34,818 bases of DNA from an uncultured Geobacteraceae bacterium (lineage in GTDB: Bacteria > Desulfobacterota > Desulfuromonadia > Geobacterales > Pseudopelobacteraceae): positions 1 to 34,818 of the forward strand of contig CAIYDX010000170.1 in assembly GCA_903925005.1 (NCBI GenBank). Reading direction: 5' to 3'. The notes beneath the pieces are model-generated. The model made no database searches. It was given only the letters and a program-made list of their open reading frames with translations, and was not told where the DNA came from. Positions 7,842 through 16,756 of this stretch are shown piece by piece. The position numbers and the translations under genes were made by a program. Position 1 is the first letter of the stretch. The number at the start of each line of letters is the position of its first letter.

Positions 7842-9215
7842 ATGAAACTTGATACCCCCACAATTGTTGCCATCGGTCTCGCTGTAGATTTTTTCCTGGT
7901 ACTTGTTTTGTTCCATACCTGGCGCACTCGCACGACCTATCCCAGCTTTGTTGTCTGGATGATCGGTACCGTCTGCTGGTCGGTTGGTTCTCTGCTTAGT
8001 TTGATGCTGCCCGCTTTGCACCCCCAGTTCATCCCGAAAATTATTGGCAACGGCTTGATCATGTTGCACCCGTTGTTGTTATACGAAGGAATAAGGCGGT
8101 TTCATGACATCCGCAGCCGCTGGTGGGGCACTCCGCTTAACAGTGCTGTGGTAATGGTCGGCATATTTTGTATACTCTACTTTTTCTATGTATCAGAAAA
8201 CATCGTTGCACGGATAATCGCTGTAAATCTTGTTGCAGCATTCCTTTTTGCCCGCACCTCCATTGAACCACTCTTTTACGCCCGTGTCCGCCGTTACTCC
8301 ATGCAGTGGCTTTTGTCAGTCTTTCTGCTGCCGGTGATTGTTCTGGTTTTTTCCCGGGCCTGGTATCACGTCTTTTCAGTATCTCTGTTTGTAAGCTTTT
8401 CCGGTGCATTATCCCAGGATACCATCCTGCGCTGGATAATGTTTTATGGCATCATCGCCGAACTGGCTATCGCCTACAGCTATCTGTCGCTGACCAGTGA
8501 CCGGGTGGAACAGGAACTGCGGGAAACACAGGAACGCGAGAAGAACATTTCCAAAGTGCAGCGCCAGTTTTTCGGTATGGTCACCCACGAGTTCAAGACT
8601 CCGTTGTCGGTAATAAACCGCTCGGCGCAGATGATTGCCTACACCGCTGCAACAGAAGATGACGCTCTCATCAAAAGAGTAACAACCATCCGCGACAACT
8701 CGGTCAATCTGACTAATCTGCTGGATGCCTGCATGAACGACGCAGTTATGGCTCGCGGGGAGCTGCACCTTGTCCTGGCTGATTTCGATCTGACCGCTCT
8801 GCTGAACAATGTCAGGCAGCACTGTTCAGATGTAAGCCCGGAGCGGGTTTTGGAGCTTACCACTCCAGACGCGCCGCAGATGTATCACGGTGATGAGCGC
8901 CTGCTCTTCCATCTGGCAGTCAACCTGGCGGATAACGCCCTTAAGTTTTCCGCTCTGCCGGTCAGCATCCGGCTGGTACGCACGGCAGATGCCTTTTGCA
9001 TAACCGTGACTGATAAGGGCGTCGGCATACCCGCTGCTGAAATCCCGAATCTGGGCGAACGGACCTATCGTGCCACAACTGCACAAAACACATCCGGCTC
9101 CGGAATCGGGCTACATACCGCCCGGTTGATAGCCGGACTGCACCGGGGAACAATCACCTTTGTCAGCCCGCTTGGTGAAGGAACTATCGTAACCGTACTG
9201 CTTCCCGTCTCATAA
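7842..9215 (+). CDS. sensor histidine kinase with seven-helix N-terminus
   Basis: The 457-residue protein has about seven hydrophobic segments in residues 8-215, the arrangement of 7TM-type sensor regions. The kinase core follows: the H-box FFGMVTHEFKTPLSVINRS with His249, the N-box HLAVNLADNALKFS, the G1-box TDKGVGIP and the G2-box GSGIGLHTARLIAG. It should autophosphorylate His249 and pass the phosphate to the response regulator that starts at 9322. The signal sensed is unknown; the helix bundle suggests a membrane-soluble or membrane-bound stimulus. The nearest neighbours are an outer-membrane channel upstream and a collagen-like exported protein downstream of the regulator. The start ATG has little ribosome-site support but agrees with the length of the first helix. 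Confidence 0.9.
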   Translation: MKLDTPTIVAIGLAVDFFLVLVLFHTWRTRTTYPSFVVWMIGTVCWSVGSLLSLMLPALHPQFIPKIIGNGLIMLHPLLLYEGIRRFHDIRSRWWGTPLNSAVVMVGIFCILYFFYVSENIVARIIAVNLVAAFLFARTSIEPLFYARVRRYSMQWLLSVFLLPVIVLVFSRAWYHVFSVSLFVSFSGALSQDTILRWIMFYGIIAELAIAYSYLSLTSDRVEQELRETQEREKNISKVQRQFFGMVTHEFKTPLSVINRSAQMIAYTAATEDDALIKRVTTIRDNSVNLTNLLDACMNDAVMARGELHLVLADFDLTALLNNVRQHCSDVSPERVLELTTPDAPQMYHGDERLLFHLAVNLADNALKFSALPVSIRLVRTADAFCITVTDKGVGIPAAEIPNLGERTYRATTAQNTSGSGIGLHTARLIAGLHRGTITFVSPLGEGTIVTVLLPVS

Positions 9216-9321
9216 CCACCCCTCCTTTTAAAAACCGCCATATTTCGCCACATTTCGCCACTATTGATTCCTTTGTCTTTCCGCTATTTTCTGCTATTTC
9301 TGCCATATAGAAAGGCTTTTT
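9216..9321 (+). promoter_or_regulatory. short direct repeats upstream of response-regulator gene
   Basis: Between the kinase and the regulator lie two copies of ATTTCGCCAC in tandem (about 9241-9262) and two runs of the type GCTATTTTCT/GCTATTTCTG (about 9282-9302). Direct repeats of this kind are a usual form for OmpR-class regulator sites, so autoregulation by the 9322 product is plausible. This is inference. Confidence 0.35.
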
Positions 9322-10014
9322 ATGACCTCTGCATCTGCTGATTATCATGTCGTTGTTCTGGAAGACGAGCCTGCTCTGCGGGGCGACTTGGTGGAATACC
9401 TTTCTAAACAGGGGTTTTCGGTCAGCGCTGCCGCAACTCTGAAAGAATATCGCCAGGTTGTTACCGTACGCAAACCGGACCTGGTGTTATTAGATATCAA
9501 CCTGCCTGACGGCAATGGTCTTGATATTGCCAGGGAACTGCGGGCATTCGGCGACACCCGCATTGTCATGCTCACCAATCTGGGCACTCTTGATGACCGG
9601 GTAACCGGCCTCGACAGTGGCGCAGATGCCTACCTTGTCAAACACGCTGACCTGCGCGAGATTGAAGCCGCCATCCGGACGGTATTGCGCCGTACCTCAG
9701 AACGACCAACGGAAGCAGTCTGGAATTACAACAGAACATCGTGGCAACTGACTTCACCTAATGGCACGTCAGTCAAATTGACAGCCTCAGAAGCTGTTTT
9801 CATGTCAAAACTCATCGAAGCCCCCGGTATCCATCAAACCAGAAACGAAATAGCCGCCGCCCTGCCACGCCCCATAGACAGCAATGATCGCAGCCTTGAT
9901 TCAATGGTCAAGCGTTTGCGCAAGAAAATAGAAGCCGAGTCCGGCACACCATTTCCTATCAATGTCGTCTACGGCGTTGGCTACAGCTTCACCGCCCAGA
10001 TAACATTCACATAA
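9322..10014 (+). CDS. response regulator, OmpR-like
   Basis: This 230-residue protein has a receiver domain (about 8-125) with the acidic pocket at Glu14/Asp15, the phosphoacceptor Asp58 in LVLLDINLPDGNG, a conserved Thr in MLTN and Lys in YLVK. The second half (about 135-228) is a winged-helix DNA-binding domain of the OmpR type, ending VVYGVGYSFTAQI, which matches the usual C-terminal wing. It is most likely phosphorylated by the kinase that starts at 7842 and acts as a transcription factor. The ATG has AGAAAGG 7 bases upstream. Its likely targets are its own operon and the adjacent collagen-like gene; that is inferred from position only. Confidence 0.92.
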   Translation: MTSASADYHVVVLEDEPALRGDLVEYLSKQGFSVSAAATLKEYRQVVTVRKPDLVLLDINLPDGNGLDIARELRAFGDTRIVMLTNLGTLDDRVTGLDSGADAYLVKHADLREIEAAIRTVLRRTSERPTEAVWNYNRTSWQLTSPNGTSVKLTASEAVFMSKLIEAPGIHQTRNEIAAALPRPIDSNDRSLDSMVKRLRKKIEAESGTPFPINVVYGVGYSFTAQITFT

Positions 10015-10054
10015 ACAGACAAATTAGTTATTTATCACTCTATGGAGGCCACAC

Positions 10055-13000
10055 ATGAGAAATCTTCTGACCACCATCCTGCTATCACTGCTGATGTTAA
10101 CAAGCATACCGGCCTTCGCTGCGCAGCCGACAACCATTACCTACCAGGGGTATCTGACCGCCAGCAGTGGGGTGCCGGTTAACACGCCGATAGCCATGAC
10201 TCTGTCGCTGTATGCTGATCCGAACGGTGGTGCGGCGTTATGGAGTGAGCATCAGGCCAGCGTGCCGGTCGTTAACGGCGTCTACAGCGTGTTGCTGGGA
10301 AGTGTGACACCGCTCAGCCTGCCGTTTGACGCGGTCTACTACCTGAGTGTGGCGGTCGGCAGTGATCCGGAAATGACACCGCGTCAGGAACTCTCTTCAG
10401 TGCCATATTCCTTTCGAGCCATGAGTGCCGACCGCCTCAGTCAGGTGTGTGCCGATGGTGAAACCCTCAAGTTTACGGCGGCATCATCCAACTGGAGTTG
10501 TGCCATCACTGCAGGCCCACAAGGTCCTGCTGGTACGGCTGGTTCAACCGGCCTGACCGGTGCGGCAGGAACTAATGGAACAAACGGCGCCGTAGGCGCA
10601 ACCGGCCCACAAGGCGTGATTGGTTTGACTGGTGCTGCTGGAGCCAGTGGTGCCCAAGGTGTTCAAGGCGTTCAAGGGTTAGTCGGTGCCACCGGCGCTA
10701 CCGGTGCAGCAGGAACTAATGGTGCTGTCGGTGCTAACGGTTCCAATGGCACAAACGGTATCAATGGTCTTGATGGCAAAACTGTTTTGAATGGCGCTAT
10801 CGACCCGACGGTTGAAGGTGTTGACGGTGACTTTTACATCAACAGTGCCAGCAACAAGGTCTTTGGTCCGAAAACGGGTGGTATCTGGCCTGCTGGTGTT
10901 GCAATGGTTGGAGCACAGGGCATTCAAGGCATCCAGGGAATTCAGGGTGTAGCTGGCCTTGATGGTGCTGTCGGTGCCGTTGGCGCAACTGGAGCCCAAG
11001 GCATTCAAGGTATAGTCGGTGTAACCGGTGCAGCAGGAACTAATGGAGCAACCGGTGCTGTTGGTGCAACTGGTGCCCAAGGTAACCAGGGCGTAGCTGG
11101 TGCTGTCGGTCCGATTGGAATAACCGGCAATACCGGCGCAGCCGGTGCCAACGGTTCCAATGGAGCAACCGGAGCTACCGGCACAGCTGGCGCTACCGGT
11201 GCGGTTGGACCGCAGGGAACAATCGGTTTGACCGGTGCAACCGGTGCCCAAGGACTCCTGGGCGTAAACGGCCTGACTGGTCTGACCGGCACTGCTGGAG
11301 GTAACGGCACTAATGGCACTAATGGTCTTGACGGCAAAACAGTTTTGAATAGCGTGATCGATCCTGTTGACTCGACCGATGGCGTAAATGGCGACTTCTT
11401 TATCAACAGTATCAGCAACAAAATCTTTGGCCCAAAAGCTGCTGGTGTCTGGCCTGCAGGTGTTGCAATGGTTGGTTCGCAGGGAATCCAGGGTATTCAA
11501 GGCATCCAGGGAATTCAGGGTGCAGCAGGTGTTGATGGCGCTGCCGGTGCTACTGGTGTCACTGGCGCAGCAGGAACGAATGGCACTAACGGTGCTGTCG
11601 GCGCACAGGGTGTTAAAGGGTTAGTCGGTCAGACCGGCACCACCGGCACAGCCGGTGCTAATGGTTCCAATGGCACAAACGGAACAAACGGCACTGACGG
11701 TAAAACCGTCCTCAATGGTGCCGGTACTCCAGTTGTAACGTCAGCCGCTGGGGTAGCTGGTGATTTTTACATCGATACCGTTGCCAATAAAATCTACGGC
11801 CCTAAAGTCGGTGCTGACTGGTCTGGACTTGTCGCTGTTGCAATGGTTGGTCCTCAAGGTTCAGTCGGCGCAGCTTCAACCGTTGCCGGCCCAATCGGCC
11901 TCACCGGCCCTACCGGTCCGCAGGGTATTCAGGGTGTAACCGGTTCTACCGGCGCTGCCGGGCCGCAGGGTGGTACCGGTTCTACCGGCGCAACCGGTTC
12001 GCAGGGTCCGACCGGTACGGCTGGCGGGCAGGGAACCGCCGGTGTCACTACCGTTATGGTGGCCGGAAATGCCGCCCTTTCCGGGACGGTTGATCCCGCC
12101 GATGCGGTTGGTGTGACCGGTAATTTCTACGTCAACACCGCCACCAATATGCTTTTTGGACCCAAGGCAACCGATGCGGGGCCATGGCCGACCGGTTCGG
12201 TTTCGATCATCGGTACGAGCGGTGTGCAGGGTGTGCAGGGGCCGCAGGGTGTCCAGGGGGTTGCCGGTGCCAATGGGGCCAACGGCGCCACCGGGCCGCA
12301 GGGTCTGCAGGGTGTGGCCGGTACGACCGGACCACAGGGTGTCACCGGTGCCGAAGGCCTGATTCTGGTGGCCGGTACTGCCGCGCTTTCCGGCGTGGGT
12401 GACCCGCTTAACGCAGTGGGCGCCAATGGCGATTTCTACGTCAACACCACCACTCACATGATCTTTGGCCCCAAGGCCGCAGATGTTTGGCCGGGCGGCG
12501 CGGTCAGCATGTCCGGCTGGCAGGGGATTCAGGGCATCCAGGGGGCACAGGGTTCGATCGGTGCCGCCGGAGCTGCCGGAGCGACTGGCGCCACCGGAGC
12601 TACCGGTCCGCAAGGGCCGCAGGGACTGCAGGGTATGTCCGGGGTTGACGGCAAAACCGTTATCGCCGGAAAAGCGGTGCTGTACGGAGCGCTTGATCCA
12701 ACCGTCGGGCAGGGCAATGACGGCGACTTCTACATCAACACCGCCAGCAATATGCTCTTTGGTCCCAAGGCGACAACCTGGCCGGTGCTGGGCGTTAATA
12801 TGGCCGGTACAGTTGGCCCTGCCGGGCCGCAGGGTGTGGCCGGAGCAACCGGCGCAACCGGTGGCAATGGGGCAACCGGCGCTGCCGGAGCGACCGGCCC
12901 GCAGGGATCGCAAGGAACGCAGGGATTACAGGGCATCGCCGGGATTGACGGCAAAACCGTTATCGCCGGTAAGGCGGTACTGTACGGCGCGGCAGATCCC

Positions 13001-14350
13001 GACGCCGGAACAGCCAGTGTTGATGGCGACTTTTATATCAATACCACCAGCCACACCCTGTTTGGACCGAAAGCAGGTACCTGGCCGGTTGTCGGCGTCA
13101 GCATGGTCGGCATTACCGGAGCGCAGGGGGCACAAGGCGTGGCGGGAGCAAGCGGTGCTGCCGGTGCCGTCGGCCCGGCTGGCCCAACCGGTTTGACCGG
13201 CAACACCGGCCCAACCGGGACAACCAACGCCAGCTTGATAACCACCGGCACATTGCCGGTTGCCAACGGCGGCACCGGACAGACCGGCTATGCTGTGGGA
13301 GACCTGCTCTACGCTTCAACCACCACTGTGCTGTCTAAACTGGCTGATGTGGCTACCGGTAGCGCGCTGATCTCCGGTGGTGCCGGTGCGGCGCCGTCAT
13401 GGGGCACACCGGTCAAAGCCACCAACGTCGCGGGTGGTGTAGCCGGAGCAGTTAACTACCAGTCCGGCGCTGGTACAACCGGATTCTCGGCGGCCGGCAC
13501 TTCAGGTCAGCTGCTGACCAGCAACGGTACCGGCGCGCCAACCTGGACCTCCAACATTGCCAGCACGGTGAACCTTCTCTCTGATGCGTGGAATAACACA
13601 ACAGTCGGAACCAACACTTTTAATCTAGCTTCACATGGAGCGAAAAACACTGCAATCGGAGAGAGTACATTGACAAGTGTGACAGGCAGCAGCTGGAATT
13701 CAACAGCTGTCGGTTATCAAGCATTGATGAGTGCAACCGGGAGTGCTAATACAGCCGTGGGAAGTATGGCGGGATCTAACATAATCGCCGGCAGCAATAA
13801 CACTATGTACGGCTTGAGTGCAGGACTTGGTATAGTATCTGGAAATTCTAATACATTCATTGGGACAAGTGCGCAGACAACTAATCCTGCCATTGTAAAC
13901 TCTACGGCACTCGGCAATGGCGCTACTGTCAACACAAACAACACGGTCGTCATCGGCAACAGCTCTGTAACCGCAGTAGAAAGCAGGGCCAACTGGACGA
14001 ACACTTCCGACCGTCGGGAAAAAGAGAACATCCAGGACTCGGCTCTGGGGCTTTCGTTCATTCAAAAATTACGCCCGGTAACTTATAACTACATAAGTCA
14101 GCCCGGGGTTGGACGTGAGGGCCTTATTGCTCAGGAGGTCGAGGAAGCTGCTCAAACAGTAGGTGTGATCTTTAATGGTGTAGAAAAGCCGGTTAACGAA
14201 ACTGGCCGCTACAGCCTATCCTATCCGTCCCTGGTGATGCCGCTTATTAACGCGGTTAAGGAACTAAAAACCGAGAACGATGCGCTGAAGGTGGAGAATG
14301 AAGGTCTGAAGGCGCGGTTGGTGAAGATTGAGAAGGCGTTGGGGTTGTAG
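10055..14350 (+). CDS. exported collagen-like protein with S74 chaperone C-terminus
   Basis: The 1431-residue protein begins with a signal peptide ([15 protein letters not shown]). A folded head follows (about 24-150), then long collagen-like G-x-y tracts, rich in GAQ, GIQ, GPQ, GAT and GTN. These tracts are broken by seven related non-collagen modules (starting near residues 238, 424, 548, 664, 768, 863 and 963), each with a DGKTV or equivalent opening, a G-D/N-F-Y-I/V-N/D strand and an F/Y-GPK-x-W ending. A phage-tail-fibre-like segment ([11 protein letters not shown] then GDLLYAS) near 1065 leads to YadA-head-like repeats ([21 protein letters not shown]). From about 1318, SDRREKENI opens a peptidase S74 (endosialidase chaperone) domain, followed by a coiled coil to the C-terminus. 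S74 domains trimerise fibres and are then self-cleaved at Ser. A trimeric surface fibre is the likely product. Confidence 0.9.
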   Translation: MRNLLTTILLSLLMLTSIPAFAAQPTTITYQGYLTASSGVPVNTPIAMTLSLYADPNGGAALWSEHQASVPVVNGVYSVLLGSVTPLSLPFDAVYYLSVAVGSDPEMTPRQELSSVPYSFRAMSADRLSQVCADGETLKFTAASSNWSCAITAGPQGPAGTAGSTGLTGAAGTNGTNGAVGATGPQGVIGLTGAAGASGAQGVQGVQGLVGATGATGAAGTNGAVGANGSNGTNGINGLDGKTVLNGAIDPTVEGVDGDFYINSASNKVFGPKTGGIWPAGVAMVGAQGIQGIQGIQGVAGLDGAVGAVGATGAQGIQGIVGVTGAAGTNGATGAVGATGAQGNQGVAGAVGPIGITGNTGAAGANGSNGATGATGTAGATGAVGPQGTIGLTGATGAQGLLGVNGLTGLTGTAGGNGTNGTNGLDGKTVLNSVIDPVDSTDGVNGDFFINSISNKIFGPKAAGVWPAGVAMVGSQGIQGIQGIQGIQGAAGVDGAAGATGVTGAAGTNGTNGAVGAQGVKGLVGQTGTTGTAGANGSNGTNGTNGTDGKTVLNGAGTPVVTSAAGVAGDFYIDTVANKIYGPKVGADWSGLVAVAMVGPQGSVGAASTVAGPIGLTGPTGPQGIQGVTGSTGAAGPQGGTGSTGATGSQGPTGTAGGQGTAGVTTVMVAGNAALSGTVDPADAVGVTGNFYVNTATNMLFGPKATDAGPWPTGSVSIIGTSGVQGVQGPQGVQGVAGANGANGATGPQGLQGVAGTTGPQGVTGAEGLILVAGTAALSGVGDPLNAVGANGDFYVNTTTHMIFGPKAADVWPGGAVSMSGWQGIQGIQGAQGSIGAAGAAGATGATGATGPQGPQGLQGMSGVDGKTVIAGKAVLYGALDPTVGQGNDGDFYINTASNMLFGPKATTWPVLGVNMAGTVGPAGPQGVAGATGATGGNGATGAAGATGPQGSQGTQGLQGIAGIDGKTVIAGKAVLYGAADPDAGTASVDGDFYINTTSHTLFGPKAGTWPVVGVSMVGITGAQGAQGVAGASGAAGAVGPAGPTGLTGNTGPTGTTNASLITTGTLPVANGGTGQTGYAVGDLLYASTTTVLSKLADVATGSALISGGAGAAPSWGTPVKATNVAGGVAGAVNYQSGAGTTGFSAAGTSGQLLTSNGTGAPTWTSNIASTVNLLSDAWNNTTVGTNTFNLASHGAKNTAIGESTLTSVTGSSWNSTAVGYQALMSATGSANTAVGSMAGSNIIAGSNNTMYGLSAGLGIVSGNSNTFIGTSAQTTNPAIVNSTALGNGATVNTNNTVVIGNSSVTAVESRANWTNTSDRREKENIQDSALGLSFIQKLRPVTYNYISQPGVGREGLIAQEVEEAAQTVGVIFNGVEKPVNETGRYSLSYPSLVMPLINAVKELKTENDALKVENEGLKARLVKIEKALGL

Positions 14351-14354
14351 CTTC

Positions 14355-14377
14355 GACTCCGCTCAGCTACCGGAGTC
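14355..14377 (+). terminator. hairpin after the collagen-like gene
   Basis: GACTCCG at 14355-14361 pairs with CGGAGTC at 14371-14377 with a 9-base loop. It lies a few bases after the stop and may work together with the larger palindrome next to it. There is no T-run of note. Confidence 0.4.
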
Positions 14378-14384
14378 AAAAGAT

Positions 14385-14417
14385 AAACCTCCGAGGTTTT
14401 GAAAACCTCGGAGGTTT
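14385..14417. terminator. perfect 16-bp palindrome, likely bidirectional terminator
   Basis: AAACCTCCGAGGTTTT at 14385-14400 and its exact reverse complement at 14402-14417 flank a single G. The stem ends in TTT on one strand and AAA on the other, so it can act in both directions. It separates the collagen-like gene from the minus-strand PIN toxin gene, which ends at 14518. Confidence 0.65.
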
Positions 14418-14517
14418 GGGGTGGTGGGTGGAGGATGGATTTGAATCAGGCTCTTTTGGCAATCGGTTCCGAAACAATAACACCACGACAGCGGGCGCGT
14501 AGTTCATCCTCGCCGGA

Positions 14518-14934
14518 TTATACACCCAGTACTTTTACGGAATGATTGAAACGAAAAAAACTGAAGTGGGAATCAAAGGAAAAAGCGTGGTCAAGTCGAT
14601 GGGCATTTATAAGAGCGAAGCTGGTGCAGTCAAAAAAGCTGAGTCGAGGGATGTCGAGTTTTCTGAAGATCTCTTTTGCACTAGTCTCAATTGTCGGCGA
14701 AACTCGCAGCACATTGATTTCATTTTTTTCAATAGCATTCATAAAAGCCACCGCAGTATGGTGACCGTCGCGTGCGTTCAACAGAGTATATGTCTCGGCA
14801 AGGATATAATCGGATGTAAAAAGCCAGGCTTTACATCGGTGCAATTCTTGAGAGATCTCCTTGGCGGCAGTATTACGCGCATCATTGGAAATGGTGGCAG
14901 CATAAAATGCACCGGTATCAATAAAAACTTTCAT
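14518..14934 (-). CDS. PIN-domain toxin (VapC-like ribonuclease)
   Basis: The 138-residue protein is a complete PIN domain. The acidic quartet that holds the catalytic metal ions is present: Asp6 (VFIDTGAF), Glu47 (ILAETYTLLN), Asp102 (LSFFDCTSFA) and Asp121 (FSFDSHF). PIN proteins of this type cleave tRNA or other RNA and stop translation until the antitoxin binds them. The start ATG overlaps the stop of the antitoxin gene (4 bases, ATGA), the usual antitoxin-toxin order, so the pair is one transcript. Length fits the family. All key residues are present, so it should be active. Its cognate antitoxin is the AF2212-type protein. Confidence 0.9.
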   Translation of the reverse strand: MKVFIDTGAFYAATISNDARNTAAKEISQELHRCKAWLFTSDYILAETYTLLNARDGHHTAVAFMNAIEKNEINVLRVSPTIETSAKEIFRKLDIPRLSFFDCTSFALINAHRLDHAFSFDSHFSFFRFNHSVKVLGV

Positions 14935-15158
14935 AGTGGTGCTTCGCCGTACAGGTATGCGTCATGATTTACGGAAACATCCGTCTCAGCACAACCAGGT
15001 GCAAGATCAAAAATGCACTCAAGAGAGCCACTTGTTTTTATTCTGGAAACCACCGACGGAATGGAAACCTTGACCGTCGTGTGTTCAGGAAGATCGACTT
15101 TTGTGGTGGGAATAAACATACCATTTTCATATACAGCTGTAATGGCCTGGCGACGCAT
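14931..15158 (-). CDS. AF2212/DUF104-like antitoxin
   Basis: The 75-residue protein starts at ATG 15158; reading the minus strand, AAGGAGG precedes it with ideal spacing. A longer in-frame reading from 15215 is not supported, because it would run through the likely promoter. The N-terminal 30 residues (AITAVYENGMFIPTTKVDLP then EHTTVKVSIPS) match the short AF2212-type antitoxin family (DUF104), which pairs with PIN toxins. The rest is an acidic tail that could bind the toxin. It is followed by the toxin gene with a 4-base overlap. Antitoxins of this family autoregulate in some systems; the upstream repeat shared with the second locus may be the operator. Confidence 0.85.
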   Translation of the reverse strand: MRRQAITAVYENGMFIPTTKVDLPEHTTVKVSIPSVVSRIKTSGSLECIFDLAPGCAETDVSVNHDAYLYGEAPL

Positions 15159-15173
15159 AAGATACCTCCTTGT

Positions 15174-15225
15174 TTTTGATGAAATCACGGTAGCACAGAT
15201 GTTAAATGATGACAAGATTGAAGCA
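15174..15225 (-). repeat. 52-bp direct repeat, copy A (TA promoter region)
   Basis: The 52 bases match copy B at 15642-15693 at 46 positions by my alignment, and both lie directly upstream of a minus-strand antitoxin gene. On that strand both contain TTGTCA, 17 bases, then TACCGT, a plausible -35/-10 pair with a poor -10. A shared promoter or operator is inferred. Confidence 0.6.
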
Positions 15226-15272
15226 CCATGGGTGATAAACCGGGTGGATGGTGGAGAATGAAGCTGCCTCAG

Positions 15273-15419
15273 CTATCGAATGGATGAGATAAAAGCAGCA
15301 GGATTGAGAATGGCAATGGTGCGATATGAACCAAGATCAAGAAGATGGGGGTCACCTGAAATAATGCAATGGGCTTTGGGTATATTGGTATCAAGGACTA
15401 CTTTTGAGCGCGCGCCCAT
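15273..15419 (-). pseudogene. PIN-domain toxin remnant with internal deletion
   Basis: The 48-codon frame starts ATG 15419 and ends TAG at 15273-15275, overlapping the end of the antitoxin gene. It reads as the first strand of a PIN domain (SKVVLDTNIP, with the first catalytic Asp) joined directly to the end of such a domain (AHCIISGDPHLLDLGSYRTI then AILNP). The middle 80-90 residues of a normal 130-140-residue toxin, with the second and third acidic residues, are gone. The fusion keeps the frame, so an internal deletion is the simplest explanation. The product cannot be an active ribonuclease. The TIM-like order (I-x-S/T-G-D-x-H-L-L) identifies the PIN_3-type toxin family from memory. Confidence 0.7.
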
Positions 15420-15625
15420 TTCACCGCCTCCATCACCTCTGACTCGGGCGTTTTGTTGCGCTGCACTGAAGCGGATGCCGTCCGGGTTATTGCTTCAAGA
15501 GATGGCGGCGTATACAGATTCATGCGCACCAAACGGGAAATGAGCTTTTTGATTTCGGTGGGCTGATAGTTTGATAGTGCACCAAGAAGTTGTTTTTCGT
15601 TCAGTTGAATGGTTGTGGTTGTCAT
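15398..15625 (-). CDS. putative antitoxin of decayed PIN toxin
   Basis: The 75-residue protein starts at ATG 15625, with GAGGAG at good spacing on the minus strand. The N-terminus (TIQLNEKQLLGALSNYQPTE) is predicted helical, as in short antitoxins that precede PIN toxins; the C-terminus is basic (VMEAVKWARAQK). I do not recognise a named family. Position is the argument: it overlaps the beginning of the PIN-toxin remnant and shares its upstream 52-bp repeat with the neighbouring toxin-antitoxin pair. With no active toxin it is an orphan antitoxin, which might still neutralise or cross-regulate related systems. Confidence 0.65.
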   Translation of the reverse strand: MTTTTIQLNEKQLLGALSNYQPTEIKKLISRLVRMNLYTPPSLEAITRTASASVQRNKTPESEVMEAVKWARAQK

Positions 15626-15641
15626 GGTGAAAACTCCTCAC

Positions 15642-15693
15642 TTTTGATGAAATTACGGTAACACAGAAGATGGATGATGACAAGATTGAAGCA
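15642..15693 (-). repeat. 52-bp direct repeat, copy B (TA promoter region)
   Basis: This is the second copy of the repeat found at 15174-15225, upstream of the orphan antitoxin gene on the minus strand. It also lies only 24 bases ahead of the divergent plus-strand dockerin gene at 15718, so it may contain signals for both directions. Confidence 0.6.
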
Positions 15694-15717
15694 AATGCAG
15701 CACCGGAGGAACCGGTT

Positions 15718-16731
15718 ATGAAACAACAGATACTCTCAACAATCGCAGCTGTACTATTGCTTGCACCGGCGGCCTTGGCGACGACCATGAACAGCCCGAA
15801 TTATTCCAGCAACGCCGGGCGGGTGGTCAGTGGCGGCAGTGCGGCAACAGACGCAAGCGGCATGAACAAGGCCGGTATTGCTATTGGTCAGGCGATTTTT
15901 ATACCATCGGTACCACCGGTCAGCCCGAGTTTTAGCGCCAAAACGGTAGTGCTGGCGTCCGAGGATATTGCCGTGCCGCCACTGGTTGTCTCGACCCTGC
16001 CGGATGGCGCGACAACGGCTGCATCCTCATTGACCGTTTCGGGCAGGGTAAGCACCACCCCGCTGCCGAAAAGCCTGACTATCAACGGTATTCCGGTCAA
16101 TATCAATCCGGATGGCAGCTACACTGTTTCCGTGCCACTGACCCAGGGGAACAATAGCATCACTATTGTTTCTACCAGTCAGAGCGGTGCCGTCACAACC
16201 AGAATCCGAACGGTTACCTATTCACCTGTTGCACCCCCAATCAGTGTCACCAGCATTGCCAACAATAGCACCATTCCGCTGTCGCAGACGACGCTTCCGC
16301 TGAGCGGTACGGTCGGGGCGAATGTGACCGCTGTGATTGTATCAGTTAACGGCGGCACACCACAGACGGTTACCGTGGCAAACGGTGCTTTCAGCACGGC
16401 CTTGGATACCTTGGTATCCGTTATGAATACCATTGTCATAACGACTGTCAACGCCACTGGCAGCAGTTCCAGCAGTGCCATTACCGTGTGGCGCAGTAGC
16501 GCAGCGAGTGCGCTGGCTCATACGGGTGACATCAACGGTGACAACATGGTGGATATAGTTGATGCCCTGTTGGCGCTCAAGAGCGGGGTCGGACTGGTGC
16601 AGTTGTCCAGTTCCGAGATTTCGCGAGGCGACGTAGGCCCGCTGGTGAATGGCGTGGCGGTGGGCGATGGCCGGATAGATATCGAGGATACAATTCTGAT
16701 TCTGCGCAAGGCGGTCGGCCTGATCTGGTGA
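15718..16731 (+). CDS. exported protein with Ig-like domains and C-terminal dockerin
   Basis: ATG 15718 follows GGAGG at 15706-15710; a longer frame from 15670 is rejected. The 337-residue product has a signal peptide (STIAAVLLLAPAALATT). Two Ig-like/bacterial glucodextranase-type domains follow (about 110-180 and 180-260), with the typical L-T-V-S-G-x-V pattern and an NGIPVNINPDGSYTVSVPL strand pair. The C-terminal 70 residues form a type I dockerin: GDINGDNMVDIVDALLAL and a second loop, VGDGRIDIEDTILILRKAVG. Both loops keep the Asp/Asn-Gly calcium pattern. Dockerins bind cohesin domains; two following genes encode cohesin-like proteins, which makes a partner likely. No enzyme domain is present, so it may be structural. 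Confidence 0.8.
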   Translation: MKQQILSTIAAVLLLAPAALATTMNSPNYSSNAGRVVSGGSAATDASGMNKAGIAIGQAIFIPSVPPVSPSFSAKTVVLASEDIAVPPLVVSTLPDGATTAASSLTVSGRVSTTPLPKSLTINGIPVNINPDGSYTVSVPLTQGNNSITIVSTSQSGAVTTRIRTVTYSPVAPPISVTSIANNSTIPLSQTTLPLSGTVGANVTAVIVSVNGGTPQTVTVANGAFSTALDTLVSVMNTIVITTVNATGSSSSSAITVWRSSAASALAHTGDINGDNMVDIVDALLALKSGVGLVQLSSSEISRGDVGPLVNGVAVGDGRIDIEDTILILRKAVGLIW

Positions 16732-16756
16732 AAAAGTTAAATACCTGGAGGAAAAA

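Noticed and set aside
10679..13319. Several long minus-strand open frames within the collagen-like gene
   Set aside because: They are by-products of the G-x-y repeats (GGN codons read in reverse give Pro- and Thr-rich frames) and have no start signals.
14450..14520. tRNA gene or attachment site after the collagen-like gene
   Set aside because: No cloverleaf could be drawn and no matching direct repeat was found elsewhere in the window.
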